DNA from: Desmodus rotundus
Taxonomy: Eukaryota; Chordata; Mammalia; Chiroptera; Phyllostomidae
Assembly: GCF_022682495.2 (NCBI RefSeq)
Contig: NC_071392.1
Location: forward strand, 58,925,459-58,989,458
Direction: 5' to 3'
Length of the DNA: 64,000 bases
Part shown: piece after piece, positions 1 to 13,444 of the stretch
Numbering within the stretch: the first letter of the stretch is position 1
Layout: each line of letters opens with the position of its first letter
Translations under genes and position numbers: made by a program
Notes under the pieces: generated by a model
What the model was told of the DNA's origin: nothing
Databases searched by the model: none
Seen by the model: the letters and a program-made list of their open reading frames with translations, nothing else

Positions 1-2945
1 CATATCAATAATAACCCGAAATGAAAAGAGAATGAACTCGCCAATCAAAAGGCAAAGAGTAGCTGGATGGATTTAAAAAAAAAAAAAGAGAGAGAGAGAC
101 AACTATATGCTGCCTTCAGGAGAACCATCATAGTTCCAAAGGAAAAATACAACCTTAAAGCAAAGGGGTAGAATATGATATTTCATGTAAATGGTAACCA
201 CAAAAAAAGGAGGTGTAGCCATACTTATATATAGTAGATTTCAAAACACAAAGGTAATAAGAGATAAAAATGGACATTTTATATGATGAAGGGGACAATC
301 CATCAAGAAGACATGATACACTAATGTACATGCACTCAACCTAGGAGCACCAAAACATATAAAGAAATTATAAACATGTGTAAAGGGAGAAACTGACAGT
401 TTAACAACAGTAAGAGACTTTAATACCCTACTTATTGAACATTAATGGATAAGATCATCCAGACACAGTCAACTGGGAAATGTTGACCTTCAATGACACA
501 TTAGATGACATAACATTAATAGATACAAAAAGAACTTTCCATTCTTAACATATAGGAGAATATGCATTATTTTTAAGTGCACGTGGAACATTTTCAAGGG
601 CAAACAACATGTTGGGAGACAAAACGAGTCTCAATAAATTTAAGAAGACTCAAATCATATCTAGCATCTATTCCAATAACAACTGTGAAAATGGAAATCA
701 CTCCAAGAAGAAAGATGGAAAAATCACAAATATTTGCAGATTAAACACTCTACTGAACTACTGGGTCAAAGAAGAAATAAAAGAAGAAATCAAAAGCTTT
801 GCAGAGACAAATGAAAATAAAAATAATACATACCAACATTTTTGGAATGCAGCAAAAGCAGTACTAAGAGGGATGTTTATAGTAAGATAGGTTACCTCGA
901 GAAACAAGAAATCTCCCAAATAAACAGTCTAAGACTATACTTTAAGGAACAAAAGAAAAGAAAAACAAATGAGCTCAAAGTCAGCAGAAGGGGGAAATAT
1001 AAACATCAGAGAGAAAATAAAAGAGAATTTTATTTAAAAGACTATTTAAAAATTACTGAAACAAAGAGCTGGTTTTTGAAAAAATAAAAAATTGACAAAC
1101 TTCTAGCTAGGCTCATTAAGTACCAGAAAAATAATTCAAATAAAATGAGAAATGGAAAAAAAGTTACAAGAGATATCACAGAATACAAAGAATTATTTAA
1201 GACTACTAAGAAAGGCTATATGCCATCGTATTGACAATCTAGAAGAAATGGACAAATTCTCAGAACCTTCCTAGAGCGAATCATGAAGAATTTGGACACT
1301 TGAACAGATGAATTACTACTAGTAAGGCTACTGAAAAAAGACTAAGTAAAAACCTTCTTAAACAAAAGCCCAGGACTAAACGGCTTCACTGGCGAATTCT
1401 ACCAAACATTCAACAAAGACTTAATACCCACCCTTCTCGAATTCTCCCAAAAACGTGAAAAGGAGTGAATGCTTTCTAATACATTTTACAAGGCCAACAT
1501 TATGTTGATACCAGAACCTGACAAGGACATCACAACAAAAAATTACAGGCCAGTATCTATAATGAAATACACATGAAAATCCTCAACAAACTACTAGTAA
1601 GTGGAATACTAGCATACGTTAAAAGAATCATATACCACAATCAAACACAATTAATTCCAGTGATGCAAATATGGTTCAACATCTGCAAATCAATCAACAT
1701 AACTTACCACATTAACAAAATAAAAGATAAAAATCATACAATCATCTCAATAGAAAAAAACAAAGCATTTGACAAGCTACATCATTCATGATAATTACTT
1801 TCAATAAAATGGGTATAGAAAGTACCTCAACATAATTAAGGCCTTATAAGACAAACCCCTCATCTAACAACATAGTCAATGGTAAAAACCTGAAATCATT
1901 TCCTCCAAGATCAGGAACAAGAGAAACACAAGGATGCCCACTCTTGACACTGTTATTTGACATAGCACTGGCAATCTTAGCCAAAGCAATTAGGCAAGAA
2001 AAAGAAATAAAATATATCCAAACTGGGAAAGAAAAAGTAAACCAGTCACTACTTGCAGATAACATGATTTTTTATAGAGAAAAAAATTATTAAAGACTCC
2101 ACCAAAAAACTGTTAGAAATAATAAATGAATACAGTAATGTTGCAGCAAAGTCAATATACAAAAATATGATGCATCTGTATATACTAACAACAAAATTTT
2201 AGAAAAAGAAATGAAAATCCCATGTACAATCACACACACAAAAAAAATACCTGAGAATAACTTAAAGGAATTAAAGGACCTGTACACTGAAAACTACTAG
2301 GCATGATGAAAGATATTAAGGAGACATATAGAAATGGAAAGATATTCCATGATCATCAACCAGAAGAACTGACAATGTTAAAATGTCCATATTACCAAAA
2401 CTAACCTACAGATTCAATGCAATACCTATCAAAATCTGAAGGACATTTTTCAAAGAAATAGAACCAAAAAAAATCCTCATATTTGTACAGAACCAAAAAA
2501 GACCCTAAACTACCAAAGCAATCCAGAGAAGAACAAACAAAAACCAAAAGTATCACATTCCCCAATTTGAAACTATATTATAAAACTACAGGAATTGAAA
2601 CACCCATAGACACAGACAACAGTGTGGTGATGGCCAGAGGGAAAGAGGGTAAAGGGCTGGGTGGAGGTGGGCAAAGGGTAAGGAAGGGGGATGTATGTAT
2701 AGCGTCAACAATAAAAATAAAGTTAAATATACACATATATATGCACACACATGTGTATATTATGTATTGGCAGAAAAAAGACACACAGACCAATTCAAAG
2801 CTGACAGCCCCCAGAAATGCCAAACACATATGGACAACTATTTTACAACAATGGAACCAAGAATATAGAATGGAGAAAGGAAAGTCTCTACAATTAGTAG
2901 TACTGAAAAAACTGGATAGCCATATGCAAAAACTTAAGTATTCAC
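1..2945 (+). repeat. LINE-1 ORF2 fragment, degraded (endonuclease and reverse transcriptase)
   Basis: Translations in shifting frames follow L1 ORF2 from the endonuclease part (from about 1) to the reverse transcriptase (about 1370-2090). The catalytic FADD box is degraded: about 2047-2065 reads LLADNM. A stretch at about 2595-2765 is not ORF2. It resembles the L1 3' UTR tail (cagacaacagtgtggtgatg, also present at 6721-6740) and ends A-rich, so it is probably a short 5'-truncated L1 insertion. ORF2-like sequence resumes after it. Frameshifts and stops are frequent, so the copy is dead. Confidence 0.85.
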
Positions 2946-2949
2946 CTTA

Positions 2950-4058
2950 AGAATGGGAAGAAGAAAAGGATTTCCACTTTCCCCACTCTTAATTTATCAT
3001 GGTACTAGAAGTCCTAGACACAACAATGAGACAAATAAAACTGACATTATTTGCAGATGACATGATACTATACACTAAGAAACCTAAACATTCCACCAAA
3101 AAACTACTAGAACTGATCAATGAATTCAGTAAAGTAGCCAGATACAAAATACATTTCCAAAAATCAGTTGCATTTTTATACACCAATAATAAACTATCAG
3201 AAAGGGAAATAAGAAAACACTGCCATTCACAACTCCTTCAAAAAAATACCTAGGGAATAAATTTAACCAAGGATGTAAAAGATTTGTACTCAAAAAAGTA
3301 TATGACACTGAAGAAAGTGAAGACGATATAAATAATTGGAAGCATATACATGTTCAGACAGAAAGAATTAACATCTTTAAAATGTGCATACTTACCCAAA
3401 GCAATCTAAAAATTCAACACAATTCCTGTCAAGATATCAATGGATTATTTCACAGAACTAGGACAAAAAATCTAAAAATTTATATGGAACAACAAGAGAC
3501 TTCAACTAGCCACAGCAATCTTGAGAAACAAGGCCATAGTAATCAAACATCATAGTACTGGCATAATAACAGACATGTAAAGAAATTAAACAGAAGACAG
3601 CCCAGAAATAAACCTATGCCTTCAATGTCAATTAATATTTGACAAAGAAGGCAAAGTCATACAATGGGGTAAAGAGAGCCCATTTAATAAATGGTGTTGA
3701 GAATACTGGACAGATATGTACAAAAAATTGAAACTATACCACCTTCTTACACCATACAAGAATAAACTCAAAATTAACAACTTAAATATTAGACTCAAAA
3801 CAACAGAAACCCTTGATGAAAACATAGTAAAATCATGGACATTCCTCATAACAATATTTTTTATGATATATACATTCAGGAAAGGGAACAAAAAGAAAAA
3901 ATAAACAAATGGGACTACCTCAAACTAAAACGTTTTGCACAGCAAAGGAAACCTTCAACAAAATGAAAAGACAACCCAATGCACTGAATGGTAAAACATA
4001 TTCGCTGATACACACGATAGGGGTTAATGTCCAATATCTATAAAGAATGTATAAAACT
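2950..4058 (+). repeat. LINE-1 ORF2 fragment, 3' half
   Basis: This is a second L1 copy that begins inside the reverse transcriptase domain. The frame at 2999-3253 reads [10 protein letters not shown], an intact RT catalytic motif in an otherwise broken copy. Later frames match the thumb and C-terminal part of ORF2 (about 3628-4040). It runs directly into the 5' UTR of the next element near 4058. Confidence 0.85.
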
Positions 4059-4059
4059 A

Positions 4060-6835
4060 GATCTTCTCTTCCTGGGACCTGTAAGAAGTGGGTGACATAG
4101 ATATGCCAGATCCCAGGAAACCTCCAAGAAAACCTAAAGATGCCCTTTAGAATCTGCTCTAAGATGATGGGAGATTGGGTGGAAACTATTACATTAATCT
4201 CCTCCCAGAACCGAACTGGAATCACAACTAAATTATATTATAGAAAAAAGTTATCCTGTATAACCAATTAAAGACTGGCTGGGGAGAAGCCTTATAACCG
4301 AAGACTTACAGAAAAAGTCATGTCAAGACTGAAAGGACATTGGGAGGAGCAAGAGGCCTGGCTGGGCTCCCATGGTCAGCAGATGGAAGTTCCAGAGGCA
4401 TCTCAGCTGCAGGGGGTGGGGTTCCCGTTGGGAAGTGTGGGGTTTAAACCCCTAACTGGACTCCCGAGCCTAGAGCACCAGAACCGGGAAAGGCACCCAC
4501 ATAAAAATCTGGTAGTGTAAAGCAGTGGGGTTTCTGTCGGCCAGAAAGAGATGGCTAAAGATGCAGTCACCGTCATAAAGGGCCCCACTCATCCTGGGCT
4601 TCAGAGGAGGGAGGTCAGAATGGACTAGAGCTGTGTGAGGACAATTTGAGGTTGGTGGCTCTAAGAGAAAACTGAAGGTTCAACCATAAGAATCCCTGTA
4701 CTCAGTCATCACCTCATACTGGCAGAGGACTTCCCTCCACGTGGCATCACCCTAGGGAAAAGTATTAGACTTAGTCCCATCTGCATAAATCCCACTTTTG
4801 CTACCCTGTGGAGCTAAAGCCCTGCTGAAGAGTACAGCCAGAGGCTCTCAGTGATTAAGTCTAACAGGCAGCCTGCAGGCAGAGGCAGATCTCTTGGTCC
4901 TTTGAGAATTTTGCTGACCCATCCCCAGCACCAGGGCTGGTAAAAGCCAGCCTTGGTGCCCAGCTTGGTCCTTTCTACATGCACCCAAGCCCAGCAGAGG
5001 AAACCACAAGCTGTGGCTGAGAATTCAAAACAAACTGCTAAGTCCCATTACAGGCGGCATCTGCCATAGGTTTGCCCCAGAGTCTCTGCATATATACCTA
5101 ATACATAGCAACAAACACAAAAAGCAGCCAAAGTGGTAGACAAAGAAACAGGCCACAAATGAAAGAACAAGACAACTCTCCAAAAGAAGAGCTAAATGAA
5201 ATGGAGGCAACAACTTATCAGATAGAGAATTTGAAGTAAGGATTATAAAGATCTCAACAGCATGGAAAGTGACACAGAAACCATAAAAAAGGATCAGTCA
5301 GAAATAAAGAATGCAGTATCTAAAATAAATAATACACTGAAAGGAATAAACAGTAGGTTAGATGAAGCAGGGTACAGAATCAGCGACTTGGAAGTTAAGA
5401 TGGAAAAAAACCACCAAATCAGCGTTAAGGAAAAAGAATGAAAAAATAAGATAATTTAATGGACCGCTGGTACATGAATCATAACACATTCACATCCTAG
5501 GTGTACCATATGGAGAAGAGAGTGAGCAAAGGATATTTGAAAAACTAATGATCGAAAACTTCCCTAACTTGGTGAGGGAAAGAAACATACAAGTCCAGGA
5601 TGCGCACAGAGCCCTATACAAGATGAACTCAAAGAGGCCCACATCAAGAAACACCACGATTAAAGGGGAAAAGTGTAAATACAAGGAGAGAATCTTAAAG
5701 ACGATTAGTTACCTACAAGGGAGCTCCTATAAGACAGTCATCTGATTTCTCAAAGAAACACTTCAGGTCAGGAGGGTTTGACATGAAACATTCAAAGCAA
5801 TGAAAAATCAAGGAGCTACATTACCCAGCAAGGCTACTGTTTGAAATTGAAGGAGAAATAAAAAGCTTCCAAAAGCTAAAGGAGTCTGTTATCACCAAAT
5901 ACATCTCATACATCTGATAAGGGGTTAAGATCCAAAATTTATTTTTTAAAAAGTTTTAAAGCAACAAAAGAAAAACCCCAATCCAATTAAAAATAGGCAA
6001 AGGACCTGAATAGATACTTCTCCAAAGAAAATATATATATGGCCAAATAGACATATGAAAAGATGTTCATATCACTAATTATCAGAGAAATGCAAATTAA
6101 AACCACAGTGAGATACAATCTCACACCTGTCAAATTGGCTATCATCATCAATAAATCAACAAACAAGTGTTGGCAAGGATGTGGAGAAAAGGGTATCCTA
6201 GTCCTGTTGGTGGGAATGCAGATTTTGCAACTACTACTATGGAAACAAGTATGAAATTCCTCAAAAAATTAAAAATGGAACTTACAACCAAGTAATTCCA
6301 CCTCCGATAATTTATCTGAAGAAACCCTAATCAGTAATTCAAAAGAATATGCGCACCTAGGTTCATTGCAGCATTATTTACAACAGCCAAGGTTTGGAAG
6401 CAGCCCAGATATCCATCAGTAGGTCAGTAAATAAAAGTTATGGTACATTTACACAACTGAATACTATTCGGCCACAAAAAAGAAGAAACTTTTAACTTTT
6501 GCTACAGCATGGATAGACTTGGAGAACATTATGCTAAATGAAATAAACCAATGAGAAAAAGACAAATACCATATGACTTCCCTCATATGTGGAATCTAAT
6601 GAACAAACAATCGAAACAGAGATGGACTCTTAGAGAACAGGTGGACAGTTTGGGAGGGGTCAGTTAGTGGGGTGGCAAAATTGAGCTTAAGAAAAAAAGA
6701 AAAAAGTTATCATGGTCACAGACAACAGTGTGGTGATTAGGGGACGGAGGCTGGGTGGAAATGGAAAAGGTTACAGGGGAAAAATGTTAATGAAAAAAAC
6801 CAAAAAATAAAATAGAATAAATCTTAAAAAAAGAA
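4060..6835 (+). repeat. LINE-1 deletion derivative: 5' UTR, ORF1, 3' end
   Basis: GC-richer 5' UTR-like sequence occupies about 4060-5150. ORF1-like sequence follows at about 5160-5905 (the frame at 5548-5745 contains MIENFPNLVRERNIQVQDA, a typical ORF1 segment). Around 5905-5930 the sequence jumps from ORF1 straight to the extreme 3' end of ORF2/3' UTR (acatctgataaggggttaa). It ends in an A-rich tail near 6835. Most of ORF2 is therefore missing. Confidence 0.75.
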
Positions 6836-8410
6836 TAAAACTAAGCATCAAAAAAAATCCAATTTAAAATGGACAAAAAACCTGAAAAGACCCTTCTCCA
6901 AAGATGACATATAAAAAGCCAAATAGACATGTGAAAAAATGCTCAGTGTCACTATCATCAGAGAAATGAAAATTAAAACCACAATGAGTTATCACACCAC
7001 TCCTGCCAGAATGGTTATCATCAATAAATCCACAAACACCAAGTGTTGTCAAGATATAGAGAAAAAGGAACCCTCATGCACTGTTGATGGGAATACAGAC
7101 TGTTCAGCCACTGTTAGAAAGCAGTATAGAGTTACCTCAAAAATTTGAAAATGGAACTGCCTTACTAATGCCCAGCAATTCTACTTCTCAGAATATGTCC
7201 TAAGAATCCTGAAGTGACCATTTGAAAGAATATATGCATAGGGAACCGATCCACTTGGCATGGTGAATGTAGTCCAGCCCAATCGAAAACCAGCAGACGC
7301 AAGTTGGCACACAGGAGCCAAACCCATGGATTGGCTTTCCTGTGGGAAACCCAGGCCTGCATTATACCTAAGCTGCTTTCAGGCTTGCTCTTGTTAAAAC
7401 TCCCTCATCCTGAGTTGAAGCAGCAAATGTTTACTGCATATCTTTATAATGTAACTTCCTGAAGTCTGTGCTAATTCTCCCAAGGACTGAGTAAAACCAG
7501 ACCAATCACTCTTATCATTCCCTTGCATTTGCAACATTTTTTCCTTGTTAATCTGTAAGAAGTAATCGGTAACAGCCTTTCCTTTGTTATCTGTAAAAAG
7601 TTTAAACACCTAAAGCAAACCTGAGCATTATGAATGAGAACCTTCTATGACATAATGCTACTGGAAAGCAATAAAAGCCTGTCTAGGCAAGGGTTGAGGC
7701 ACTATCTCACTCAAGAGAGTGGCCACACCATCCCTTTGTCTCCACAGGACTTCTGTAGTCCATGTGAATTTGTTCGTCTCATCCACAACACTGCATTCCC
7801 CACTGGATGGAGTCCGCATTACATATGCACCCCTATCTTCACTGCAGTGTTATTTACAATAGCCAACATCTGGAAGAAAGACAAGTCCCCATCACTATAT
7901 GAGTGGATAAACAAGTTGTTGTACATTAACACAATGGAATACTTCTGGGCTGTAAAAAAAGAATACTTACCTTTTGCAACAGCATGTATGGACCCAGGGA
8001 GTATTATGCTAAGTGAAACAAGCCAGTCACAGAAAGAAAATACCATGTGATTTCACACATACGTGGAATCTAATCAACAAAAGAAGCTAATAAAATAGAG
8101 ATTCATAGATAGAACAGACTGGCATATGTTATAGGGAAGAGGGTTGGGAGGCTGGGAGAATATAATGAATGGATTAAGCAAAAAGAAAAATAAACCTTAT
8201 AGACCACAGTATGGGGAGTATCACAGGAAAGGCATGTGGGGGAGGTAGAAGAGGATAAAAGACAGATAAATGGTGATGGAAGGAGGCTTGACTTTGGGTG
8301 GTAAGCACACAGTACAATATACAGCTTATGTATTATAGAATTTTACAACTGAAACCTATGTAATTTTATTAACCAATGTTACCCCGATAAATTCAATAAA
8401 AATTAAAAAA
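6836..8410 (+). repeat. LINE-1 3' UTR, split by an LTR insertion
   Basis: The ORF2 terminus and 3' UTR of an L1 lie at 6836-7238 and 7824-8410. The two halves fit together across the LTR at 7239-7823. The tail is A-rich from about 8390. Sequence such as acaatggaatacttctgg matches the same region of other L1 copies in this window (13790, 30350). Confidence 0.85.
7239..7823 (+). mobile_element. Solo LTR (family E, copy 1) in an L1
   Basis: A 585-bp solo LTR is bounded by a perfect 6-bp direct repeat, tatgca (7233-7238 and 7824-7829). It has a polyadenylation signal AATAAA at 7670-7675 followed by gcctgtctaggc. The same sequence recurs at 44266-44852. The terminal TG appears mutated to TA while the CA end is kept. 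No retroviral internal sequence adjoins it, so it is the product of LTR-LTR recombination. The exact ERV family was not identified. Confidence 0.8.
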
Positions 8411-10354
8411 TAAAATTAGTAAGAAACAGAAAAAGAAAATGATTTCCACAATTGAAATAGTCTCCCAACATAAGGAGAGAAGATAAACAGCTATGTGAAT
8501 TCCAGAGTGGCAGAGCCTGGCCTTGATTCTGGGCAGCATGTGCTGAAGCCCACAGAAGAAAGTTGTGAGGTAAGAAATCTAGAAATTGGGGTCATTGTGA
8601 AAATGTTTTCACAAAACATCAGAATGCTGCCAGACCTGAAAGACTCTGCACAGGCGTCAATGGATAGCCCAACATTAACCAGCGCAACCAGATGACTAGA
8701 GGTCTAAGCCCCCATGCCTTCCTGCATATAAAATACTAGAATCCAGGCACAACTGAGTGAGGTGTCCCAAGAATAAGTAAGGTTGCATTTCACTCTAGAT
8801 TTATGGGATTGGGAACTCAAAATGGAATTAACTCTGATTTATAAAGAGATGGGATATTTTTTACTCATGAGAACTGTAAGCTAAGGTTTCTATCTTCAAC
8901 AGTGACCTGCTAGTCCTTAGGGCATCTTTGTTGTCACAAAAATGTGGCATCTTTGTGAAAATTAGAAAACGGTAGCTGCCGCTGGGCTGACCAATTAGGA
9001 AAAGACTCTCTTTGTTCAGAGCCTGACTTGCTAGGTGAAATATGGGCCAGATTTCAGTCCCTATCCATGCTCCTTGTATCACACAATCTGTACAACTATA
9101 CACAGAAATACTGAGTGGCTCATGTTCTAATCCACCCTTGTCATCATCACCAAAATTCTTACTCTGGGGCACACATCAGATCATGGCACCCCTCACTTAA
9201 AATCCTTCAATGGCTCCCATGGACTGGATCTGTACTCACAAATACAGTTGATGCTAGAAATGTGCGGCTCTTAAGTACTTGAAAGGCATCTAATTCAAAT
9301 TGAGATGCACTATAAATGTAAAATACATAGTAGGATTAAATGACTTAGTATTTTAAAAGAATGTGAAATATGTCATTAATAATTGTTTACATTGATTACA
9401 TGTTAAAATGTTTTTAATATATTGGGTTAAATATAGTATTAAACTGGAAAAAACAGGAAAACAAACAGTAAATATGTTATCAAGATAACACACAAATAAA
9501 AATAGTTTAGCATACAAAAAATTTGCAGTCTTAAATGAACACATGGCAAATATGTCTAGGGAGAGCCAAAATAAATTTAGGATGTTTTATCTACTCACCA
9601 CTTTCAGAAAGCTTAAATTTTACTGGCATACAAATTTTTATTTTATAGTTTCAACTTTAAAGTCATTTGTAACTTGGGAGTACTCTTTTCATTTTAAACA
9701 ATTCCCTGTGACAAATATGATCAACTTACTTAATCAAAACCAGTAAATGTAGGTAGGTACTTTCCTTTCTTTACATCTCAAATCATCCTAAACTCACTAT
9801 CAAACTTTAAAACATGGTTCAAGTCTCGATGCAAATATAAACTGAACATAAAAGCAGACAAATAAAAAACTATAAATAATATCCTTTGCAAAAAAGTAGT
9901 TACTAGCTATTAGTTCTCTATTCAGGTGGGCTTCCAAGTTGTGGTCAAAATATTCAACACTTTCATACCCTAAAATTTCTCAGGTAATAGGAACAAAATC
10001 TCTATGCAATACACAGAGACCAATGTCAGAATTTCACTTTAAAAAATCTGGCATTTACATAAGAGATATAATTATTATTTGTTTATAAGTATTTTTGTCT
10101 AAGTCACCTCAAGTAAGCCAGATTTGGGGAATATTACACACAGAAGTCCTAAGAAAATGAAGCCCACTTAAAAAACAAAATATATAAATGTATTTTACAA
10201 AGCAATATACTAATGGAAGTATGCTTTTCAGTGTGAGAAATACTTATTTAAGAAACAACAACTTCCAAAATTTTGGTTAGTTCAGTAAATTTAAGAATAT
10301 TAGGAAAGCTACTTTACAGTTTTAAAGTTAAGTGATTTTTCTGTAGAGATGCAA

Positions 10355-10540
10355 TAGGACATACTGGAAAAGGACTCAAGCTTTAGAGTTAAGACTCTGG
10401 TTCAGTCCTAGCTCAACCATGTATCACCTGTGTGTACATGAACAAATTAACCTTTTGAGCCTCAATCTATAAAAGGGGGCTATTTATTTTATTATCTTGT
10501 TCTACAGATTAGAAATATATAAAATATGTCTGGCACAAAA
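10355..10540 (+). repeat. MIR SINE (ancient)
   Basis: Diverged MIR: a correct order of MIR landmarks (tagagttaagactctggttc, then an a/t-rich gap, then cctcaatctataaaaggggg). Very old, no flanking repeat visible. Confidence 0.65.
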
Positions 10541-10892
10541 ATGGTAGCTGTATTTTGCAATAATGTATTTAAATTGAAATAGATCATTATGAGCAAAACA
10601 AAAGAATGACCGTTACTTCTCTGTGTAAATGATTATATTATTGTTACTTATGAAATCTTGGTGTAGAGTTAAGACCATAGTAAGTGCATTACAATTTTTA
10701 AATAGCCTTAAAAGAGATACCAAAAATAGAAATTTGGGGGGACCACAATCTAGATAAAGGTGAAGCAGAATTGGTATGGAAATAAAACTCAGGCAGTCTA
10801 CTCAATCTTACTTTTTCCCATGGGCGAAATAAACAGGTTACACACTGAATAACCTCTATGCTCATTTTCAACTCTATAATCACATGGCACTA

Positions 10893-11085
10893 AGTGGTTA
10901 AGAGTGAAGGTTGTGAAGGCAAATTACCTGGATTCCTACTAGCTATGTGGTCTCGAGCAAGTTTCCTAATATCACAGTATGTCTCATATATAAAATAGTA
11001 GGATAACAGTAACTATCTCAAAGTGTCATGAAAATTAAAAAATTAATAAGCATAAAGTGCAGAGAATGGTGGATAACATGTAGAA
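10893..11085 (+). repeat. MIR SINE (ancient)
   Basis: Landmarks in MIR order: ttacctggattcctactagc, then ctatgtggtctcgagcaagt, then aaaatagtaggataacagta and a gtgtcatgaaaatta segment. Diverged and truncated. Confidence 0.65.
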
Positions 11086-11292
11086 ACAAGGTAATAAATG
11101 GTTAAATTTTATTATTACAGTGTAAAAAATTATCTCCAGTCATCAAAATTTAGTAAAAGGTAAAAGATTTATATGATCTGAGGAGAAACCAGAGTATTCC
11201 AATCATTAAAATTTAGAAAAGAATATTAAAAGTAGAAAAATCAGTTGGGGGAAAGAAGAAATGTCTTACTTCAAGAATAAAACAATATTCAG

Positions 11293-13364
11293 AATGAGAA
11301 GGACTTCCGGTCAGATGGAGGTACAGGTAAATATGCCTTGCTACATGCACAACTATAGCAAAAACTAAAACTAGACTACAAAATAGACATCACCCAGGAC
11401 TGTCAGAAAACTGAGGTGTGGGGCAATCTGACAACCAAGACTTAAAGAAGCTACATTCATTCAAATGGGTAGGAGGGGAAGAGGCTCAGAGACGCATGGA
11501 AAAGCAGAGAGGTGTAGAGGCACAGAAAAGCACGGAGAGGCTAAAGATGGGAATGGGCAGTCCCACATCCACATGTGGTGGATAAAATTCCAGAGGGGAT
11601 ACCTCAGGAGCAAGGGATCCCAGCCCCAGACCAGAACACCCAGCCCAGGGTTCCAGCACCAAGAATATTAAGTCCCCATAACTTCTGGCTGTAAAAACCA
11701 GTGTGGTTAGGAGTGGCAGATGTAACAGCAGGATTCTCAAGCGATTCCTTTGAAAGGGCCCACAACTGACTTAGGACTCAAAGAGACCTATCCACTTTGG
11801 GATTCAGCACCAGGGCAACAGCTGGAAGGGCACTGGTAGCTATGGGGAGAAAGTGAAGTGTCTGGCATAGGGCGAGTGCCAGAAAACAACTTCCTCCTGG
11901 GCAAACCTCCAGAGGCCAGGGAGCAGCACTGTCCTTTCTCCAAGCCCTCCCACACACAGAGGAACAGAGTAGTAACACCAGGTGCCCTGCCCTGGCTAAT
12001 ACCTAAAAATCCATCCCATACAATTTAACAGGTAGGCTTTTCTACAGTAGGCCATGCTACTAAAACAGGGAGTCAAAGCAGCTCTACCTAATAAACAGAA
12101 ACAAACACATGGAGGTTGCCAAATTGAGGAGACAAAGAAATATGGACCAAAAGAAAGAATAGAGCAAAACTTCAGAAAAAGAACTAAAAGAAAGGGAGAT
12201 AAGCAACCTACCAGATGCACAGTTCGAAACACTGGTTATCAGGATGTTCCAGGAACTCACTGAGTACTTCAACAGCATAAATAAGACCCAGGCAGAAATG
12301 AAGGTTGCATTAAGTGAAATAAAGAAACATCTATAGGAAACCAACAGTGGAGGGGATGAAGCTGAGAATCAAATCAACAATTTGGAACACAAGGAACGTA
12401 AAAGCATTCAATCATAACAGCAGGAAGAAAAAAGAATTAAAAACAACACAGACAGGCTTAGGAACCTCTGGGACAACTTTAAACATACCAACATCCAAAT
12501 CACAGGGGTGGCAGAAGAAGAGGAAGAGCAAGAAACTGAAAATATATTTGGGAAGATAATGAAAGAAAACTTCCCTAATTTGGCAAAGGAAATAGACATA
12601 GAAGTTCAGGAAGCACAGAGAGTCCAAACAAGATAGACCCAAAAAGGACCACACCAAAACACATCATAATTAAAATGCCAAAGGTTAAAGATAGAGAATC
12701 TTAAAAGCAGCAAGAGAAAAACCAGTAGTTACCCACAAAGGAATTCCCATAAGACTGTCAGCTGATTCCTCAAAAGAAACTTTGCAGGCAAGAAGGGACT
12801 GGCAAGAAGTTCAAAGTGACGAAAAGCAAGGACCTATAACCTAGATTACTCTATGCAGCAAAGCTATCATTTAGAATTAAAGGACAGATAGAGTGGTTTC
12901 CCAACAAGGTAAAACTAAAGGAGTTCTTCATCACCAAGCCATTATTATATGAAATGCTAAAAGGAATTATATACGAAAAAGAAGATCAAAATGATGAACA
13001 TTAAAATGGCATTAAATTCACAACTATCAACAACTGAATCCAAATAATGAACTAAGCAAACAAGCAGAACAGAAACAGAATCAAGATATGGAGATCATTT
13101 GGGGGGTTATTACTTGGGAGGAGGAAGGGGGATAATGAGGGTAAGGGTGTAGGGATTAAGAAGCACAAATTGGTAGGTACAAAATACACAGGGTAATGTT
13201 AGAAGAGTATCGGTAATGGAGTAGCCAAAAAACTTGTATGTATGACCCATGGGCATGAACTAAGGGGGAGGACTGCTGGTGAGAATGGGGGTACCAGGTA
13301 GAGGATGGCAAAGGGGGAATAATTGGGACAACTGTAATAGCATGATCAATAATATACATGAAAA
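11293..13364 (+). mobile_element. ORF1-only (HAL1-like) LINE, full length, copy 2
   Basis: This 2.07-kb element is flanked by the direct repeat aatattcag (11284-11292 and 13365-13373). It starts with a YY1-like 5' end (ggtcagatggaggtacagg), carries a 5' UTR of about 0.8 kb, an ORF1-like region (about 12100-12985) with several stops and frameshifts, and a 3' UTR. The 3' UTR ends caactgtaatagcatgatca plus an A-rich tail, the same ending as the copies at 27020, 30100 and, inverted, 46690. No ORF2 sequence lies between ORF1 and the 3' UTR. Confidence 0.8.
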
Positions 13365-13444
13365 AATATTCAGGCCATTGTATTGCTGTTTTAGAAAAAC
13401 CAAAGCATGTATCCCTGTTTGACAGTGTTCCAGAAAAAGAGAAA

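Larger units (their letters stand above)
8411..11283. other. Intronic sequence, mostly unique, with old MIR and L2 traces
   Basis: No convincing exon, ORF or RNA gene was found. The stretch at 9190-9235 (ccttcaatggctcccatgg) resembles the L2 3' region. Two MIR copies are listed separately. None of the missing downstream TMEM168 exons was seen here on the minus strand. Confidence 0.6.

Noticed and set aside
2999..3253. Frame with an intact [10 protein letters not shown] reverse transcriptase motif
   Set aside because: A short fragment of a dead L1, with stops and frameshifts on both sides. Not an active RT or a host gene.
7634..8050. 138-codon open frame
   Set aside because: It spans an LTR/L1 boundary (7823/7824). 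No protein family.
8861..9172. 103-codon minus-strand frame as a possible TMEM168 exon
   Set aside because: The residues do not resemble the C-terminal half of TMEM168, and no acceptor/donor pair frames it.
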